A stretch of DNA of 64,000 nt from Chitinophaga sp. YR573 (GCF_900110995.1 NZ_FOJF01000001.1:1691199-1755198), one strand, 5' to 3'. Shown: positions 35,499 to 46,084, counted from the first letter of the stretch. Notes: generated by a model not told the origin, from the letters alone. Translations and numbers: made by a program.

Positions 35499-36497
35499 AT
35501 GCGATTACCATTGTCCATTAAAACCCAATCAGGGCAACCACTGATATTTAGAGATGGCTTTCCTGAAGCCTTTTCAGATTACAAACTACATGGTGCACAT
35601 GCTTATCATGCATCATACGATAATGATGGTTTCATCCTGTATCAGCAGATTGCCAATGACAGGTTCACTACCTGGATCAGCCACTATGTAATTACCAGGC
35701 CAACTGCATTCATGGTTAAGGCTGCTGTTAATGACCTGCTCCTGCATTATACTATACAGGGCAATATGTTCTATGTGCTGGACCGTCAGGAATTCCTGAC
35801 TACTAATCATCAGATGAACATCATAATATGCGAGCGGCTCAATCACCTCATCCGTTTCAAAACGCCAGGGCTATATGTGGCACTTAATATACATATCCCT
35901 TTTACTGAACTGGAAGAGTTGAACGATAGTTTCCCGGAGGCGCAACGCTTCATAGAGCAAACCACATCCGGCAATTCAGTGGCCTTGTTTGATCAAAGCA
36001 TTATAGTAAATGAGCGGCTACGTAACATTGTACAAGATATAACCGATCGTCAGCTGATAAATACAGCCAGGGAAAAATATCACCTGCAGAAAACTATAGA
36101 ACTGATCATTGAATCGCTGGATATGCTCTCCCAAAATCTGGCAAAGAATAGTGGTCTTGGTTTATCAGATAATGAAAGAGCAGAGAAAACCGAAGCCCTT
36201 TTATTAGCTCATTTACAAAGCCCCACTCCTCCTACATTAAAACAACTGGCCAGATACGCGGGTACCAATGAGAAAAAACTGGAAATGATATTCAAGACTA
36301 AACATCAGGTGACTATATACGACTACTTCCTGAATGCACGCATGCAAGTCATTTACAGAAAGCTAACAGAAACGGATATTCCTCTGCAGGATCTGGCTGC
36401 AAGTTTTGGATATACAGATTATTCCAGTTTTTCCTTTGCAGTTAAGAGACGGTTTGGGTTGGGGCCTAAAGATCTGAGAAAAAAGAAGATGTGGTAA
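35499..36497 (+). CDS. AraC-family transcriptional regulator, paralogue 4
   Basis: A 332-residue member of the same four-gene family (start RLPLSIKTQSG; helix-turn-helix pair TLKQLARYAGTNEKKLEMIF and FGYTDYSSFSFAVKRRF). Its stop is only 12 bp before the ATG of S9 peptidase 2 on the same strand, so regulator and peptidase are probably cotranscribed. This is the tightest link in the window between this regulator family and one effector gene. No TCCTAA-type promoter was found in front of it. Confidence 0.9.
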   Translation: MRLPLSIKTQSGQPLIFRDGFPEAFSDYKLHGAHAYHASYDNDGFILYQQIANDRFTTWISHYVITRPTAFMVKAAVNDLLLHYTIQGNMFYVLDRQEFLTTNHQMNIIICERLNHLIRFKTPGLYVALNIHIPFTELEELNDSFPEAQRFIEQTTSGNSVALFDQSIIVNERLRNIVQDITDRQLINTAREKYHLQKTIELIIESLDMLSQNLAKNSGLGLSDNERAEKTEALLLAHLQSPTPPTLKQLARYAGTNEKKLEMIFKTKHQVTIYDYFLNARMQVIYRKLTETDIPLQDLAASFGYTDYSSFSFAVKRRFGLGPKDLRKKKMW

Positions 36498-36509
36498 ATA
36501 GCTATATAT

Positions 36510-39209
36510 ATGAGATACTTTCTTCTATTCGTATTTTTCTCTCTTTACGCTACCTGCAGCCTTGCACAGAAACCACCTATAGATACCAGTGTCTTCGATA
36601 AATGGCCTTCAGTAGGTACTCCTGCTATAAGTAATAATGGTCACTATGTAGTATATACGATCAATAATCAACCTACGGGAAATTCCACCTTGGTCATACA
36701 GGCAACCCGGACTAAATGGAAAATGGAAATACCGGGAGTCGTATCTGGAGCAATCACACAAGACAGCAGGAAGGCCCTCTTTATCAAACCTGGGGATAGT
36801 CTCTGTATACTCACACTGGATAGTGTTTTCACTGAGTATATTCCTCATGTTTATTCTTTCAGGCTTTTTAAGCAAGGTGACAATGAGTGCCTGATTTACC
36901 AGTTGAACAATCCGGCGAAAGAACTGGTAATACAGGACCTGGGAACTGGCAACAAAAACACTTTCACAGCAATAGTCAATTATTGGTTAAGTGATAATGG
37001 TAATACCCTACTTCTGCAATCGGAGTCAATGAATGATAATATTATCACGTACTGGGTAGACCTACCTGGCGGGAAGATGATCTCAATCGGGCAGGGCGCA
37101 AACGCTGGTGGCTTTGTTTTTGACAAAAGCGGTACCCAACTGGCGTTTACCAAAGACGAAAAAGTCAATAACCAATCTGCCATTTCTTTATGGTATTATA
37201 AACAGGGAACTGACAAAGCTGTTCAGCTGGCTGATAACCAATCAGCAGGTATAGACAATGGTTTACGCTTAGATAATATTGAGCGTTTCAGTAATGACGG
37301 CAGCAGATTATTTTTCAACTTAAAAGAGAGAGATTATCCCATACTCTCACCAGATGCCGTTAAAGTAGATATCTGGAGCTATAAAGATCCAAAATTGCAA
37401 TCACAACAATTATCCGAAGTAGATCCTCATCAGTGGAGAGGAGGACCGCGTAGCTATTCTGCAGTCATAGGCATTCAGGAGCATCACATTATCCGGTTAC
37501 AACAAGAGAATGAGACTATCCTTTTCTTTAGGGAAGAATCGGATGATGTTGCATTCATCAGCAATAGTAAAGGAGATTATAATGAAAAACATTGGAATCC
37601 GGCTGCTCAACCCTTTTATTATATTATATCTACCAGGAATGGGAAAAGAAAAGAGATAAAACTGAACGCTGAAAGTTTCCCGGCAGATATATCGCCGGGA
37701 GGGAAATATTTAATTGCTACAGATACGATTGGAAGAGATTATTTCAGTTATGAGCTTGGAACCGATGTGATACGCAATATTACCCGGACGCTTCCTATTC
37801 CATTCGTTGATAATGAATATGAAGAAGTGGTCTCAAAATCGAGGGGCATGTGCGTAACTGCTACCTGGCTGGATAATGATGCAGGATTTTTGCTTTATGA
37901 CAAATATGATATATGGCTGGTAGATCCCTTAGGTCATGTACCTCCTGTCAACCTGACAAATGGCTATGGCCGCCAGCATAATATTGTTTTTCGTCTGGCA
38001 AAAGATTATCAACATACACCTCTCTCTGGTAAAGAACAACTCGTTCTGAGTGCTTTTAACAGAAATACCAAAGACAATGGTTTTTACAGCAAAGTACTGA
38101 ATCAAAAAGGAGATCCAGTACTATTAACAATGGGTGCTTATGTATACGATGTACATTTGGGGCCAATTTCATTTATATCCACGTTTCCTCCCCTGAAAGC
38201 CCGGGATACAGCGCTTTACCTGGTACGTCGCGAAAGTGCCAGCCAATCACCTAATTACTTTACTACAACTGATTTTAAAACCTTTCCCCAATTAAGTGCT
38301 GTTTATCCTGAAGCAAACTACAATTGGCTAAGGTCTGAACTAATGATATGGAAAACACCGGATAATCGTTTAGTACAGGGAGTACTGTATAAACCGGAAA
38401 ATTTTGATCCGGGGAAAAAGTATCCTGTCATTTTTCATTACTATGAGCGTCTGTCAGATCGCTTAAACCTATATGAAAAACCTGAGGCTGCTGGTGGTTG
38501 GTTAAATATTCCATGGTTTGTCAGCAATGACTATTTAGTTTTTACACCTGATATTCATTATACAATTGGAGAGCCTGGAAAAAACGCCTACAATTCCGTG
38601 ATTTCTGCTGCAAAATACCTTGCGAGGTTACCATATATAAATACTACAAAAATGGGCATCCAGGGACACAGTTTTGGGGGCTATGAAACTAACTACCTCA
38701 TTACCCATACCAATAAGTTTGCTGCTGCTTGTTCATCATCAGGGTTCTGTGATTTAATCAGTGCTTATGGATCTGTTATGTCTAATGGAGGAGCCCCGTT
38801 TTTTAGTAGTTGGGCTGAAACCGGCCATGGTCGTATCGGAGCTACGTTATGGCAAAGGCCGGGTTTATATATAAAAAACTCTCCTATTTTCCAGACAGAT
38901 AAAGTGACTACACCACTGTTAATGATGAATAATAAGGATGACGGTATAGTTCCTTTTGCCCAGGGCGTGGAATTTTTCACGGCATTACGTCGTCTCAATA
39001 AAAAAGTATGGCTGTTGCAGTATGATGGAGAAAAGCATTCGCTATTTGATAACAATGCCACCAAGGATTACACGATTAGGATTACACAGTTTTTTGATTA
39101 TTACCTCAAAGGGCACGAAGCTCCGAAATGGATGACTGAAGGCATATCAACCAGGCTGAAAGGAATAAAGACAGGCCTCGGGCGTGATACGTCAGGAAAA
39201 AAACCTTAA
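36510..39209 (+). CDS. S9 family serine peptidase, paralogue 2
   Basis: An 899-residue exported peptidase (signal peptide ending SLAQK). Beta-propeller-like repeats fill residues 25-600, for example VKVDIWSYKDPKLQSQQL and FVDNEYEE. The alpha/beta hydrolase domain has catalytic Ser in GHSFGGYE (about 720), Asp in NKDDGIVPF (about 809) and His in DGEKHSLF (about 842). It aligns with paralogues at 14080 and 50054 along its whole length, including the shared tail motif (ILR)TQFF-YYLKG then WMTEGI. It is cotranscribed with AraC regulator 4. A small peptide gene (39290) faces it convergently across a strong hairpin. Substrate is unknown; an exported peptide of the same locus is the natural guess. 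Confidence 0.9.
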   Translation: MRYFLLFVFFSLYATCSLAQKPPIDTSVFDKWPSVGTPAISNNGHYVVYTINNQPTGNSTLVIQATRTKWKMEIPGVVSGAITQDSRKALFIKPGDSLCILTLDSVFTEYIPHVYSFRLFKQGDNECLIYQLNNPAKELVIQDLGTGNKNTFTAIVNYWLSDNGNTLLLQSESMNDNIITYWVDLPGGKMISIGQGANAGGFVFDKSGTQLAFTKDEKVNNQSAISLWYYKQGTDKAVQLADNQSAGIDNGLRLDNIERFSNDGSRLFFNLKERDYPILSPDAVKVDIWSYKDPKLQSQQLSEVDPHQWRGGPRSYSAVIGIQEHHIIRLQQENETILFFREESDDVAFISNSKGDYNEKHWNPAAQPFYYIISTRNGKRKEIKLNAESFPADISPGGKYLIATDTIGRDYFSYELGTDVIRNITRTLPIPFVDNEYEEVVSKSRGMCVTATWLDNDAGFLLYDKYDIWLVDPLGHVPPVNLTNGYGRQHNIVFRLAKDYQHTPLSGKEQLVLSAFNRNTKDNGFYSKVLNQKGDPVLLTMGAYVYDVHLGPISFISTFPPLKARDTALYLVRRESASQSPNYFTTTDFKTFPQLSAVYPEANYNWLRSELMIWKTPDNRLVQGVLYKPENFDPGKKYPVIFHYYERLSDRLNLYEKPEAAGGWLNIPWFVSNDYLVFTPDIHYTIGEPGKNAYNSVISAAKYLARLPYINTTKMGIQGHSFGGYETNYLITHTNKFAAACSSSGFCDLISAYGSVMSNGGAPFFSSWAETGHGRIGATLWQRPGLYIKNSPIFQTDKVTTPLLMMNNKDDGIVPFAQGVEFFTALRRLNKKVWLLQYDGEKHSLFDNNATKDYTIRITQFFDYYLKGHEAPKWMTEGISTRLKGIKTGLGRDTSGKKP

Positions 39210-39219
39210 AAACAGAACT

Positions 39220-39254
39220 CAATCTCTTTAATAGGTTGCCTATTAAAGAGATTG
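39220..39254. terminator. Bidirectional hairpin terminator
   Basis: A perfect 16-bp stem (39220-39235 with 39239-39254) with a TTG loop lies between the convergent S9 gene and the small-peptide gene. T-runs are internal to the stem. Confidence 0.65.
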
Positions 39255-39289
39255 GGTAAATAGACGAACAACACTACATGCATTATTAA

Positions 39290-39526
39290 TCAAGGGAACG
39301 GGATTATTCTTGCAAGAGGACAGGGCCCTGGGAGAGGAATAGGACTTGCAGAAACTATAAAGCCCCCTATAGTAGTAATAGCATCATTAAACATGGGAAT
39401 AACGCATTGGTTTTGTGGGTTATTGATGTATATTACACCCCCAAATCTATTTGCTTTAACAGCCAATGCTCCACTAGCTACTGTAAAAATGACGATCGCT
39501 ATCAATATTATTTTTGCCTTTTTCAT
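39290..39526 (-). CDS. Small exported peptide, paralogue c
   Basis: A 78-residue protein whose N-terminus (KKAKIILIAIVIFTVASGALA) is nearly that of the array peptides (KNAKIILTAIALFAVVGGALA), including the following KA-RF. The mature part is different: two cysteines (QCVIP, PCPLA) and many Pro/Gly/Ile. It therefore belongs to the same exported family but carries a diversified cargo region. The leader shares an AAGCTAAACTT block with the gene at 17221. It is transcribed toward the S9 gene from its own TCCTAA-type promoter. Confidence 0.7.
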   Translation of the reverse strand: MKKAKIILIAIVIFTVASGALAVKANRFGGVIYINNPQNQCVIPMFNDAITTIGGFIVSASPIPLPGPCPLARIIPFP

Positions 39527-39649
39527 AATAGGGTGCTTTTTAAATTCAAAAAGCTAAACTTAATTTGATGAAAATTCATTTATCCTCTTTTACGATTTTT
39601 AGCCTATGACTATCCATAAACGCGCAGATCTCCTTTCTGTATATTATTT

Positions 39650-39685
39650 CAAAAGTAAACCCACTTTCTTGAAACCCTCTTAGGA
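39650..39685 (-). promoter_or_regulatory. TCCTAA-type promoter of small-peptide gene c
   Basis: On the minus strand: TCCTAAG (39679-39685), 21 bp, TACTTTTG (39650-39657), an exact -7 box. The leader is about 115 nt. Confidence 0.65.
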
Positions 39686-39733
39686 GGTAACATAAGTGAT
39701 TTGGGAGAAGGTTTAAACTAAACAACATTTAAT

Positions 39734-42700
39734 CTATTTTTTGCTCGTTTGTTTCTCCTCTGTAAAAGCCTGCTTCCATACATATTCTATCAGTAGTACT
39801 GCAAATGACATAAATACCAATACTGGTAGCATCTGGAATCGCAATGCTATTTGAGAGGCAAATACGCTGAACCCAAAGTTCACCAGCCATAAACCGAATA
39901 CTAATAATAATCCACTAGAGAGCAACTTCTGGCGCTTGAATCCCTTCAACATCGCAAATCCTACCAGACCAAACAAGAAGACTACATTTAGTATCCCTAC
40001 CAGTACAGGATAAAAACCTAACACTGTTACTTTCGGGTTCTTGAAATGCGTGTTCACTTTTGCATTCTTGAGACCAAACCAAATCTGTCCCATCGGACGT
40101 ATGCTATCTTTTCCCATATTATAAGTATCCAAAAATTCTACCGGTGGCGCATAATATTTCATGAAATTAGGTAACAAATAGAATAAGGCAAATGTTGCAG
40201 GATATTGTTTGATCAGGTAAGCACCATAATCAGCATACAAAGGTCCCACAGTAGCCCATTTTTTTAGCGAACTAGCAGTAGAATCATTTTTAAACTGCTG
40301 ATTCATGTAGATCTGAAGTGGAGATTTAGGGTCCCACATATACCAGGTATTAGCAATAAGCATTTCTTGTGGATGAGCATATATATTCCTGGTAGTATCA
40401 AAATAGGTTCGTACCGTATGATCCAGTTGCTTAAAATCTGGAGGTAAATTAGGAAGTTTTTTATCCTGCAAAAAACGGTAAACGTACAATGCATTATTTG
40501 CCATCTGCCATCCGGAGAAGGGAGAGAACTGCCGGATGCCGGTCAGTTTATTATACTGATTACTGGTATGATACATAAAACCGGCTATTAGCAGGATACT
40601 CGCGACAATACCTCCTATCTTCATTCTTAACGGTTGCCGGCTCAATAAAAAAGCAATGGCTCCTACAATTGGATAAAATAAGGCGTTGTATCGTACCGTA
40701 AATGCCAATAAAATAATTACTGCGTGTATGATGATTAATCTGGGGGTAGGCCGATGAAGAATCCACAATAGTAAAGTGAACCAAATGAGGCTCAATCCCA
40801 AGAATAATGCATCACTTGTCACATAATTACTCATATACAGAAATGCCGGGTTAAACACCATACAACAGAACAATATTGCAAATGCTACTTTCCCAGGTTT
40901 GTACAACCACGCTAATGTGAAAATAAAAAATAAGGAACTGCCCTGTAATAACAAGTATTGAAATCCAACCAGAGCAATGTCTGATTTTGTGAATGCACTA
41001 AAAATGCGTAGGAATTTGGAATAGCCGATCGGATAGGTATTTATGTTTAAGTTATGAAATGCTGTTTCAAGATATACATAAGAGTCTCCATCAACAAAAC
41101 CAGGCGTAAAATACAAATATTTAAATACGATAAACTGCAGCAATACAACGATACCCGCTATCCATAACATAGTCTTATTCCAATTTACACATAATATAAA
41201 ATCTTTAAAAGAATGCTGTGCAGTCTTAGGCTTTCCTTCTTCTGTAACGTTCTCTTCATTGTATTCCTGTTCTGTATTAATGGCCCAGATATTTTCTTTA
41301 GAAGCAATACCTGCTACAATATTATCTACTGCTACCATAGCTGTTAACATACTATGATCTGCATTGTTATATTTGTGCATACCATTACGCCCAATAAGGA
41401 ATAAATTTGCCAATTGATCCGTATATGCGCGTATAATATCAAAATGTTCGTATGCGCCAAAATAGGCAGGATAAGTTTTTTCCATGCGTAACACAGTACT
41501 GTCTAGTACATTTTCTACTGTAGCCAAACCTATCTTTTCCAGTTCCTGTATCGCCAACTCAACAATACGAGCATCTGACTGCTTCCAGAAATCATCCGTT
41601 TCATTACAGAAGAACTCCATCCCTACCCAAACCGTATCAGGGTCTTTTACCATGTAAGGGCTCCAATTATTGAACAATTGCAGCCGTCCTACTTTTACAT
41701 CTTTCTCCTGTATATATATCCAAGTATCCTGTAACCGTAATGGCTTCCATTCCCCACTTTGCTTGTCCTGGAATGACAAACGCTGCAGTAAAATACCCAC
41801 TGTTATGAAATCCCTATATTGTAAACCGTTTGCTATCTCTTGTACATTCTCAGGAATCACCCCAATTATTCCCGCTATTAGTTCCTTCACCGGCATCGTA
41901 CTAAAAAAATAATCTCCGGCCAGCTGTAATTCCTCTCCCGTCTCTCTATTAACTACTGTAATAGCAGTTACAATGTTACCAGAGGTATGAATATGCTTTA
42001 CATCATGGTGCAGCTGTATAATTCCTCCCATTCCCTGTACCTGTCTGGCTACCTCTTCCCATAACTGCCCTGGGCCAAATTTAGGATACAGAAATTGTTC
42101 TATCAAACTGGTTTCCGTATCCTTCTGTGTTATGTCACTAGTATTTTTCTTTTTTGTCACTTCCTGTATGGCATGTTGAATTGCCTTTTTAATACTTACT
42201 CCTTTTATACGTTGTGCTCCCCACTCTGCCGATATTTCATTACAGGGTACGCCCCATACTTTTTCTGTATAATCCCGAAAAAACAGCTCATACAATGTTT
42301 TCCCAAAGCGATTAATCATAAAATCCTCCAAACTTTTCTCTCGTCTGCGGGGGAATAACTGTGCCTTCAGGTAGGAAAAAAGAATTGTAATTGTTCTTGC
42401 AATACCCAACTTATGTAAGGTTTCAATAGACAAAGTAATAGGATAAGTAAAAAATCTGCGCAAGAAATAAATTCTTGATAAACGTTTCCGTACTAACATC
42501 ACTTTATCAGGATCAGTAATCTGTTCCTCATTGGACAACTCACTTGTATTTATATTCTTGGATTTATTCTGATATTTAATAGTAAAAGGTTGTCTTTCTC
42601 CTTGTTGTAAAGGCAAGATATTCAACCACCAGTGCATTACGCGGTCACTTTTGGAAAAGAAACGGTGACCACCAATATCCATGCGGTTTCCTTTGTAATT

Positions 42701-42844
42701 TATGGTTTTAGAAATACCTCCAACATCCCCACTTTTTTCCACTATTATAGGAATAATATCTGTGCGTTTCAATAACTCATAGGCAGCAGTTAGTCCGGCC
42801 GGGCCTGCACCTATAATAATGGCTTTTTTATTTGTTGCGTCCAT
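39734..42844 (-). CDS. Fusion of FAD oxidoreductase and GT-C-like membrane protein
   Basis: A 1036-residue chain. Residues 1 to about 500 are the FAD oxidoreductase ([50 protein letters not shown]), a close match to the separate protein at 26921. After a linker with [14 protein letters not shown] come about 515 residues of GT-C-like membrane protein starting [17 protein letters not shown], with the loop motif [24 protein letters not shown] and [17 protein letters not shown]. At 25405/26921 the same two units are separate genes that overlap by 11 bp. The fusion strongly suggests that the two activities work together. The frame is intact with no sign of decay. Confidence 0.9.
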   Translation of the reverse strand: MDATNKKAIIIGAGPAGLTAAYELLKRTDIIPIIVEKSGDVGGISKTINYKGNRMDIGGHRFFSKSDRVMHWWLNILPLQQGERQPFTIKYQNKSKNINTSELSNEEQITDPDKVMLVRKRLSRIYFLRRFFTYPITLSIETLHKLGIARTITILFSYLKAQLFPRRREKSLEDFMINRFGKTLYELFFRDYTEKVWGVPCNEISAEWGAQRIKGVSIKKAIQHAIQEVTKKKNTSDITQKDTETSLIEQFLYPKFGPGQLWEEVARQVQGMGGIIQLHHDVKHIHTSGNIVTAITVVNRETGEELQLAGDYFFSTMPVKELIAGIIGVIPENVQEIANGLQYRDFITVGILLQRLSFQDKQSGEWKPLRLQDTWIYIQEKDVKVGRLQLFNNWSPYMVKDPDTVWVGMEFFCNETDDFWKQSDARIVELAIQELEKIGLATVENVLDSTVLRMEKTYPAYFGAYEHFDIIRAYTDQLANLFLIGRNGMHKYNNADHSMLTAMVAVDNIVAGIASKENIWAINTEQEYNEENVTEEGKPKTAQHSFKDFILCVNWNKTMLWIAGIVVLLQFIVFKYLYFTPGFVDGDSYVYLETAFHNLNINTYPIGYSKFLRIFSAFTKSDIALVGFQYLLLQGSSLFFIFTLAWLYKPGKVAFAILFCCMVFNPAFLYMSNYVTSDALFLGLSLIWFTLLLWILHRPTPRLIIIHAVIILLAFTVRYNALFYPIVGAIAFLLSRQPLRMKIGGIVASILLIAGFMYHTSNQYNKLTGIRQFSPFSGWQMANNALYVYRFLQDKKLPNLPPDFKQLDHTVRTYFDTTRNIYAHPQEMLIANTWYMWDPKSPLQIYMNQQFKNDSTASSLKKWATVGPLYADYGAYLIKQYPATFALFYLLPNFMKYYAPPVEFLDTYNMGKDSIRPMGQIWFGLKNAKVNTHFKNPKVTVLGFYPVLVGILNVVFLFGLVGFAMLKGFKRQKLLSSGLLLVFGLWLVNFGFSVFASQIALRFQMLPVLVFMSFAVLLIEYVWKQAFTEEKQTSKK

Positions 42845-42981
42845 ATTATTGTAATATTGGTTTGGGTATAACAGGGTTTATTATTACAGAGTACAAATTA
42901 AGATCTCACATCTGGTTAATAATTCTAAAGTATAAATATAAAATGCACATAGAAGATCAGGAAAATACTGTTATTATCCCT

Positions 42982-43509
42982 TCATTTATCTATGATGGCT
43001 CTAATAGTATCAACAGTCAATGGACCAATATTAGCCAGTTTAATTTTTTTGTTCCTATCACAGACTACCACCAGTGGATAACCAGAAAATTTGAAATTAT
43101 TGAATGAATTATCATATGTTTGCCCCAGCATAATATTATCATATTTATTTAACTGGTATTTTTCCTCATATACCTTAGTGTCATGAAAGTAAGCAACACT
43201 TAACATAAATAACCGGACATCTTTCAGCATATAAATATGGGAGAGGATATTCCGGGTTAACGTATCGCAATAAGGACAGTTTGGGCCAAAAAAGATCAAT
43301 AGTATTGGCCTTCCTGTAGGAATTTTTCCAATATCAAATTTTGTAGTTGTATCCTTAAGAAGGATACTAAAAGCTGGCAAAACCGTTGAATCCTTTAACG
43401 ACTGCCTAGCAGGGAATTCTATGTTATTGCAGCTAATTATACTGCCAGATAAAAAACTCAACGCAATAATGGCGCTAATGATAATGGATTTCTTATTCTT
43501 TGTATTCAT
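42982..43509 (-). CDS. TlpA/thioredoxin-like lipoprotein, paralogue 2
   Basis: A 175-residue lipoprotein (IIALSFLSGSIISC). The redox site is CPYC in FFGPNCPYCDTLT; the cis-Pro region is KFSGYPLVVVC. It is most like the protein at 57521 (shared KDTTTKFDIGKI/MDTTTRFNTAKI, and LKDVRLF/LKDIRFF). It is upstream of the FAD/GT-C fusion on the same strand with a 137-bp gap, so the two may be cotranscribed. Confidence 0.87.
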   Translation of the reverse strand: MNTKNKKSIIISAIIALSFLSGSIISCNNIEFPARQSLKDSTVLPAFSILLKDTTTKFDIGKIPTGRPILLIFFGPNCPYCDTLTRNILSHIYMLKDVRLFMLSVAYFHDTKVYEEKYQLNKYDNIMLGQTYDNSFNNFKFSGYPLVVVCDRNKKIKLANIGPLTVDTIRAIIDK

Positions 43510-43583
43510 ATTATGGTATTGCTACAGGTATAACAGGGACTATCTTATAAGAGTACAATTTTTCACATTCAAAGTTAACAAGC

Positions 43584-43619
43584 CTAAAATAGAAACATCA
43601 TTAAAAAATCCACATAGGA
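43584..43619 (-). promoter_or_regulatory. TCCTAA-like promoter of TlpA-like gene 2
   Basis: On the minus strand: TCCTATG (43613-43619, one base off TCCTAAG), 21 bp, TATTTTAG (43584-43591). The bases after the -7 box resemble those at the promoter of 55992. Confidence 0.5.
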
Positions 43620-44004
43620 TGCAAAGAAAAGAAATTGGGACATAGAGAAAAAACTGTTTCTCACTATCTTCTGGATACTACAGTATAATAACAAGACGTA
43701 CTTTGTAGTATTTATTACATGCCTTATTTTGTAAACAACCCCAATAGTTCTTTGTATATTGTTTCAAACCATATCTACTTAATAAGGAAACTCAACACAT
43801 CTCATTAAATTAATGTTTTATATCCTAGAATGAACAATACCCCAAAAAGCTGGTTAATAATAAAGACGGTCATTTACATGAAACCAATCAGGTAGTAGTC
43901 TCCTTTATTTATTACTCCATTCCTAATTTCCATAAACGAGGAAGTTGAAGTAACCATTTTTTATAGCCATAACTGTTTCTATTTATAAAATCCAGCGTCA
44001 AACG

Positions 44005-44223
44005 GTGCTCCAATTCTATATCAGGAAAGCGATATTTATGCCAGCCAGATCAGCGAAAGCAAATAGATATGTCATCAAGTACCTTTTCGAGGCACCAAAG
44101 TACTATGATAGAGTAGGGTTAGTTCCTTCCGTAGGAGTCTTAACAGCCATGATCATTTTGACAGAGATAAGAAATATCAATCAGTTGAAAAGTACAGATC
44201 GTTTATTATATTCTCCTCTCTAA
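44005..44223 (+). pseudogene. Fragment of an IS110-family transposase
   Basis: A 72-residue open stretch whose second half, YYDRVGLVPSVGVLTAMIIL then TEIRNINQ, matches the C-terminal Transposase_20 region of IS110-type enzymes as I recall it (VPGVGxLTAxxLLTEIGDI). The usual residues after it are cut off where the peptide-array leader begins. The catalytic RuvC-like part is absent, so it is a dead remnant. It marks the left edge of the peptide array. The stretch 43620-44004 before it has no recognisable gene. Confidence 0.6.
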
Positions 44224-44237
44224 TATTGCCACTTATT

Positions 44238-44273
44238 TCCTAATTCATTCTCCATAGGATGCAGTTATTTTTG
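44238..44273 (+). promoter_or_regulatory. TCCTAA-type promoter of array copy 1
   Basis: TCCTAAT at 44238-44244, 21 bp, then TATTTTTG at 44266-44273 (exact -7 box). The leader is about 280 nt. Confidence 0.65.
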
Positions 44274-44449
44274 TGCTATAAATAATCCACCTGTTAATCT
44301 ATAAGGTTGGTCTGTAGCTATATTAAAAAATGAAAATAAATTACTATCTTCTGATCCAATAAATTGATAGTGGTACGAAGGCATTTATTTACTATACAGT
44401 TTCTACCAATTACTATTGACTATTATAAATAAAGAAGTTGCGTAACAAT

Positions 44450-44480
44450 ATTGGCAATATGCCAATAAGGTATTGCCAAT
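44450..44480 (+). ncRNA. Leader hairpin of array copy 1
   Basis: A 10-bp stem ATTGGCAATA/TATTGCCAAT (44450-44459 with 44471-44480) in the 5' leader. In copy 3 the closing A-T pair is replaced by G-C, which preserves pairing. It is a cis element of the leader, not an independent gene. Confidence 0.45.
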
Positions 44481-44555
44481 GATAAACAGAGACGCCGAAA
44501 ACCAGTAGAAGCGATTGGGCATATTTGTTATACCCATTTTTTTAAAATCAAAATC

Positions 44556-44894
44556 ACGAAAAATGCAAAAATTATTTTAACAGCAATCATTCCATTTGTT
44601 GTAGCGGGAAGTACATTAGCATTTAAGGCCCAAAGATTCACTCCTCTTCAGGTTCTAACTAGGATAGGCCCAGTAATGACATTTATTATTAATGGACCTA
44701 TATATACTACGACAGTTCCATTATGTACTACAACGGATCTTGGGTTCAGTATTGAAGGAAACTTGCTTCGTGCATTTTCTGCTACAACTACAGCACTAAC
44801 AGGAAAATCTTCAATTGGGCTCACTATTACTACTACTACTTGGTTAGAAATAGTATGCACTCCAACTATCACAATTGTAACATTATTTGTTTAA
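44556..44894 (+). pseudogene. Array copy 1: small Thr-rich exported peptide with lost ATG (ACG)
   Basis: The full 112-codon frame is open and homologous to the next copies, but the start triplet is ACG (44556-44558) where the others have ATG. The remainder reads KNAKIILTAI, AFKAQRFTPLQ, PLCTTTDLGF, LTGKSSIGLT and VCTPTITIVT. No frameshift or stop is present, so the damage is either recent or an ACG start is tolerated. An in-frame ATG at 44676 would give only the last 72 residues without signal peptide. Divergence in the signal segment (IIPFVVAGSTLA) is larger than between other copies, which favours decay. Confidence 0.65.
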
Positions 44895-44996
44895 CAAAAG
44901 GAGTAAGAAAAAAAATTATTTTTTATATCGGAGCTGGTTCAAGCACAAAGCTCAGCGCCATTTTATGTTTTCCGCTCCCAAATATCTCCTCTTTTC

Positions 44997-45032
44997 TCCT
45001 AATTCTTTTCCCATTGGTTGCTGTTATTTTTG
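44997..45032 (+). promoter_or_regulatory. TCCTAA-type promoter of array copy 2
   Basis: TCCTAAT at 44997-45003, 21 bp, TATTTTTG at 45025-45032. It is a duplicate of the module at 44238 and is not independent evidence. Confidence 0.65.
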
Positions 45033-45326
45033 TACTATAAAAATGATCTACTTATTAATCTATTAGGATGACCTGCAGCTATGTTAAAAATGAAAAATAA
45101 ATTACCATCTTCAGAACAGGATAAATTGATATCAATACGCAAATATTCATTTACTTACTATACTATTTCTGCCAGTCGTGATTGACTATTATAAAGGAAT
45201 AAAGACGTTGTGTAACAATGTCGGCAATATACTAAATGAGATGTTACCAACGATAAATGGGAAAGCCGAAAACCATTATAAAAGAGTAGGCATATCTGTT
45301 ATAATTTTCTTTTAAAAAACAAAATC

Positions 45327-45659
45327 ATGAAAAATGCAAAAATTATTTTAACAGCAATCGCTCTATTTGCTGTAGTGGGAGGAGCATTAGCATTTAAGGC
45401 TCAAAAGTTCACTCCTCTTCCGGTTTTTACTAGGATAGGCCCAATAATAACATCTACTACCATTAATGGAATTGTATACACTACAACAATTCCATTGTGT
45501 ACTACAACGGATCTTTGGTTCAGTGTTGACGGAGATCTGCTCCCTGTTTTTTCAACTACGACGGCAGTACTAACAGGAAAATCTCCAATTGGACTTACAA
45601 CTACATGGCAAGAATTAGTATGTACTCCAACTACGACACTGGTAACACTGTTTATCTAG
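45327..45659 (+). CDS. Array copy 2: small Thr-rich exported peptide
   Basis: 110 residues. An N-terminal signal or anchor (KNAKIILTAIALFAVVGGALA, cut here to its core) is followed by AFKAQ and a mature region of about 85 residues with about a fifth Thr overall. Two conserved cysteines sit in PLCTTT (about 58) and VCTPTTT (about 98); W occurs in LWFS and TTTWQEL. About 14 residues differ from copy 3. The Thr runs resemble O-glycosylation substrates, which would fit the nearby GT-C proteins, but this is inference. Promoter and long conserved leader are upstream. Confidence 0.75.
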   Translation: MKNAKIILTAIALFAVVGGALAFKAQKFTPLPVFTRIGPIITSTTINGIVYTTTIPLCTTTDLWFSVDGDLLPVFSTTTAVLTGKSPIGLTTTWQELVCTPTTTLVTLFI

Positions 45660-45765
45660 CAACAGGTCTAAGACAAATGTTCTCTATTTTTCATCTCGGG
45701 CTGGTTTAAAAGCAGGGACCAGCCCCATTTTATATTTCCCCCTATCTCAAATATTTCCTCTTATC

Positions 45766-45801
45766 TCCTAATTTGTTTTCCATAGGTCACTGCTATTTTT
45801 G
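45766..45801 (+). promoter_or_regulatory. TCCTAA-type promoter of array copy 3
   Basis: TCCTAAT at 45766-45772, 21 bp, TATTTTTG at 45794-45801. Leader of about 275 nt, with the conserved hairpin at 45977-46008 (GTTGGCAATA/TATTGCCAAC). Confidence 0.65.
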
Positions 45802-46084
45802 TACTATAAATAATCTACTTGTTAATCTATTAGGATGACCTGCAGCTATGTTAAAAAATCAATTCCCGTCTTCTGACCCGGATAAATTGATAGCAGTACG
45901 CAGACGTTTATTTACTTACCATAATGTTTCTGCCAATTACTATTGGTTATTATAAATAAAGAAGTTGCGCAACAATGTTGGCAATATGCCAATTAAGGTA
46001 TTGCCAACGATAAATGGGGAAGCCGAAAACCAGTAGAAACGAGTAGGCATATTTGTTATAAATCTTTTTTAAAAGAACAAGATT

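Noticed and set aside
44224..46084. Tandem leader modules considered as a CRISPR or integron array
   Set aside because: Repeats are about 300 bp with protein genes between them, without short spacers or recombination-site structure.
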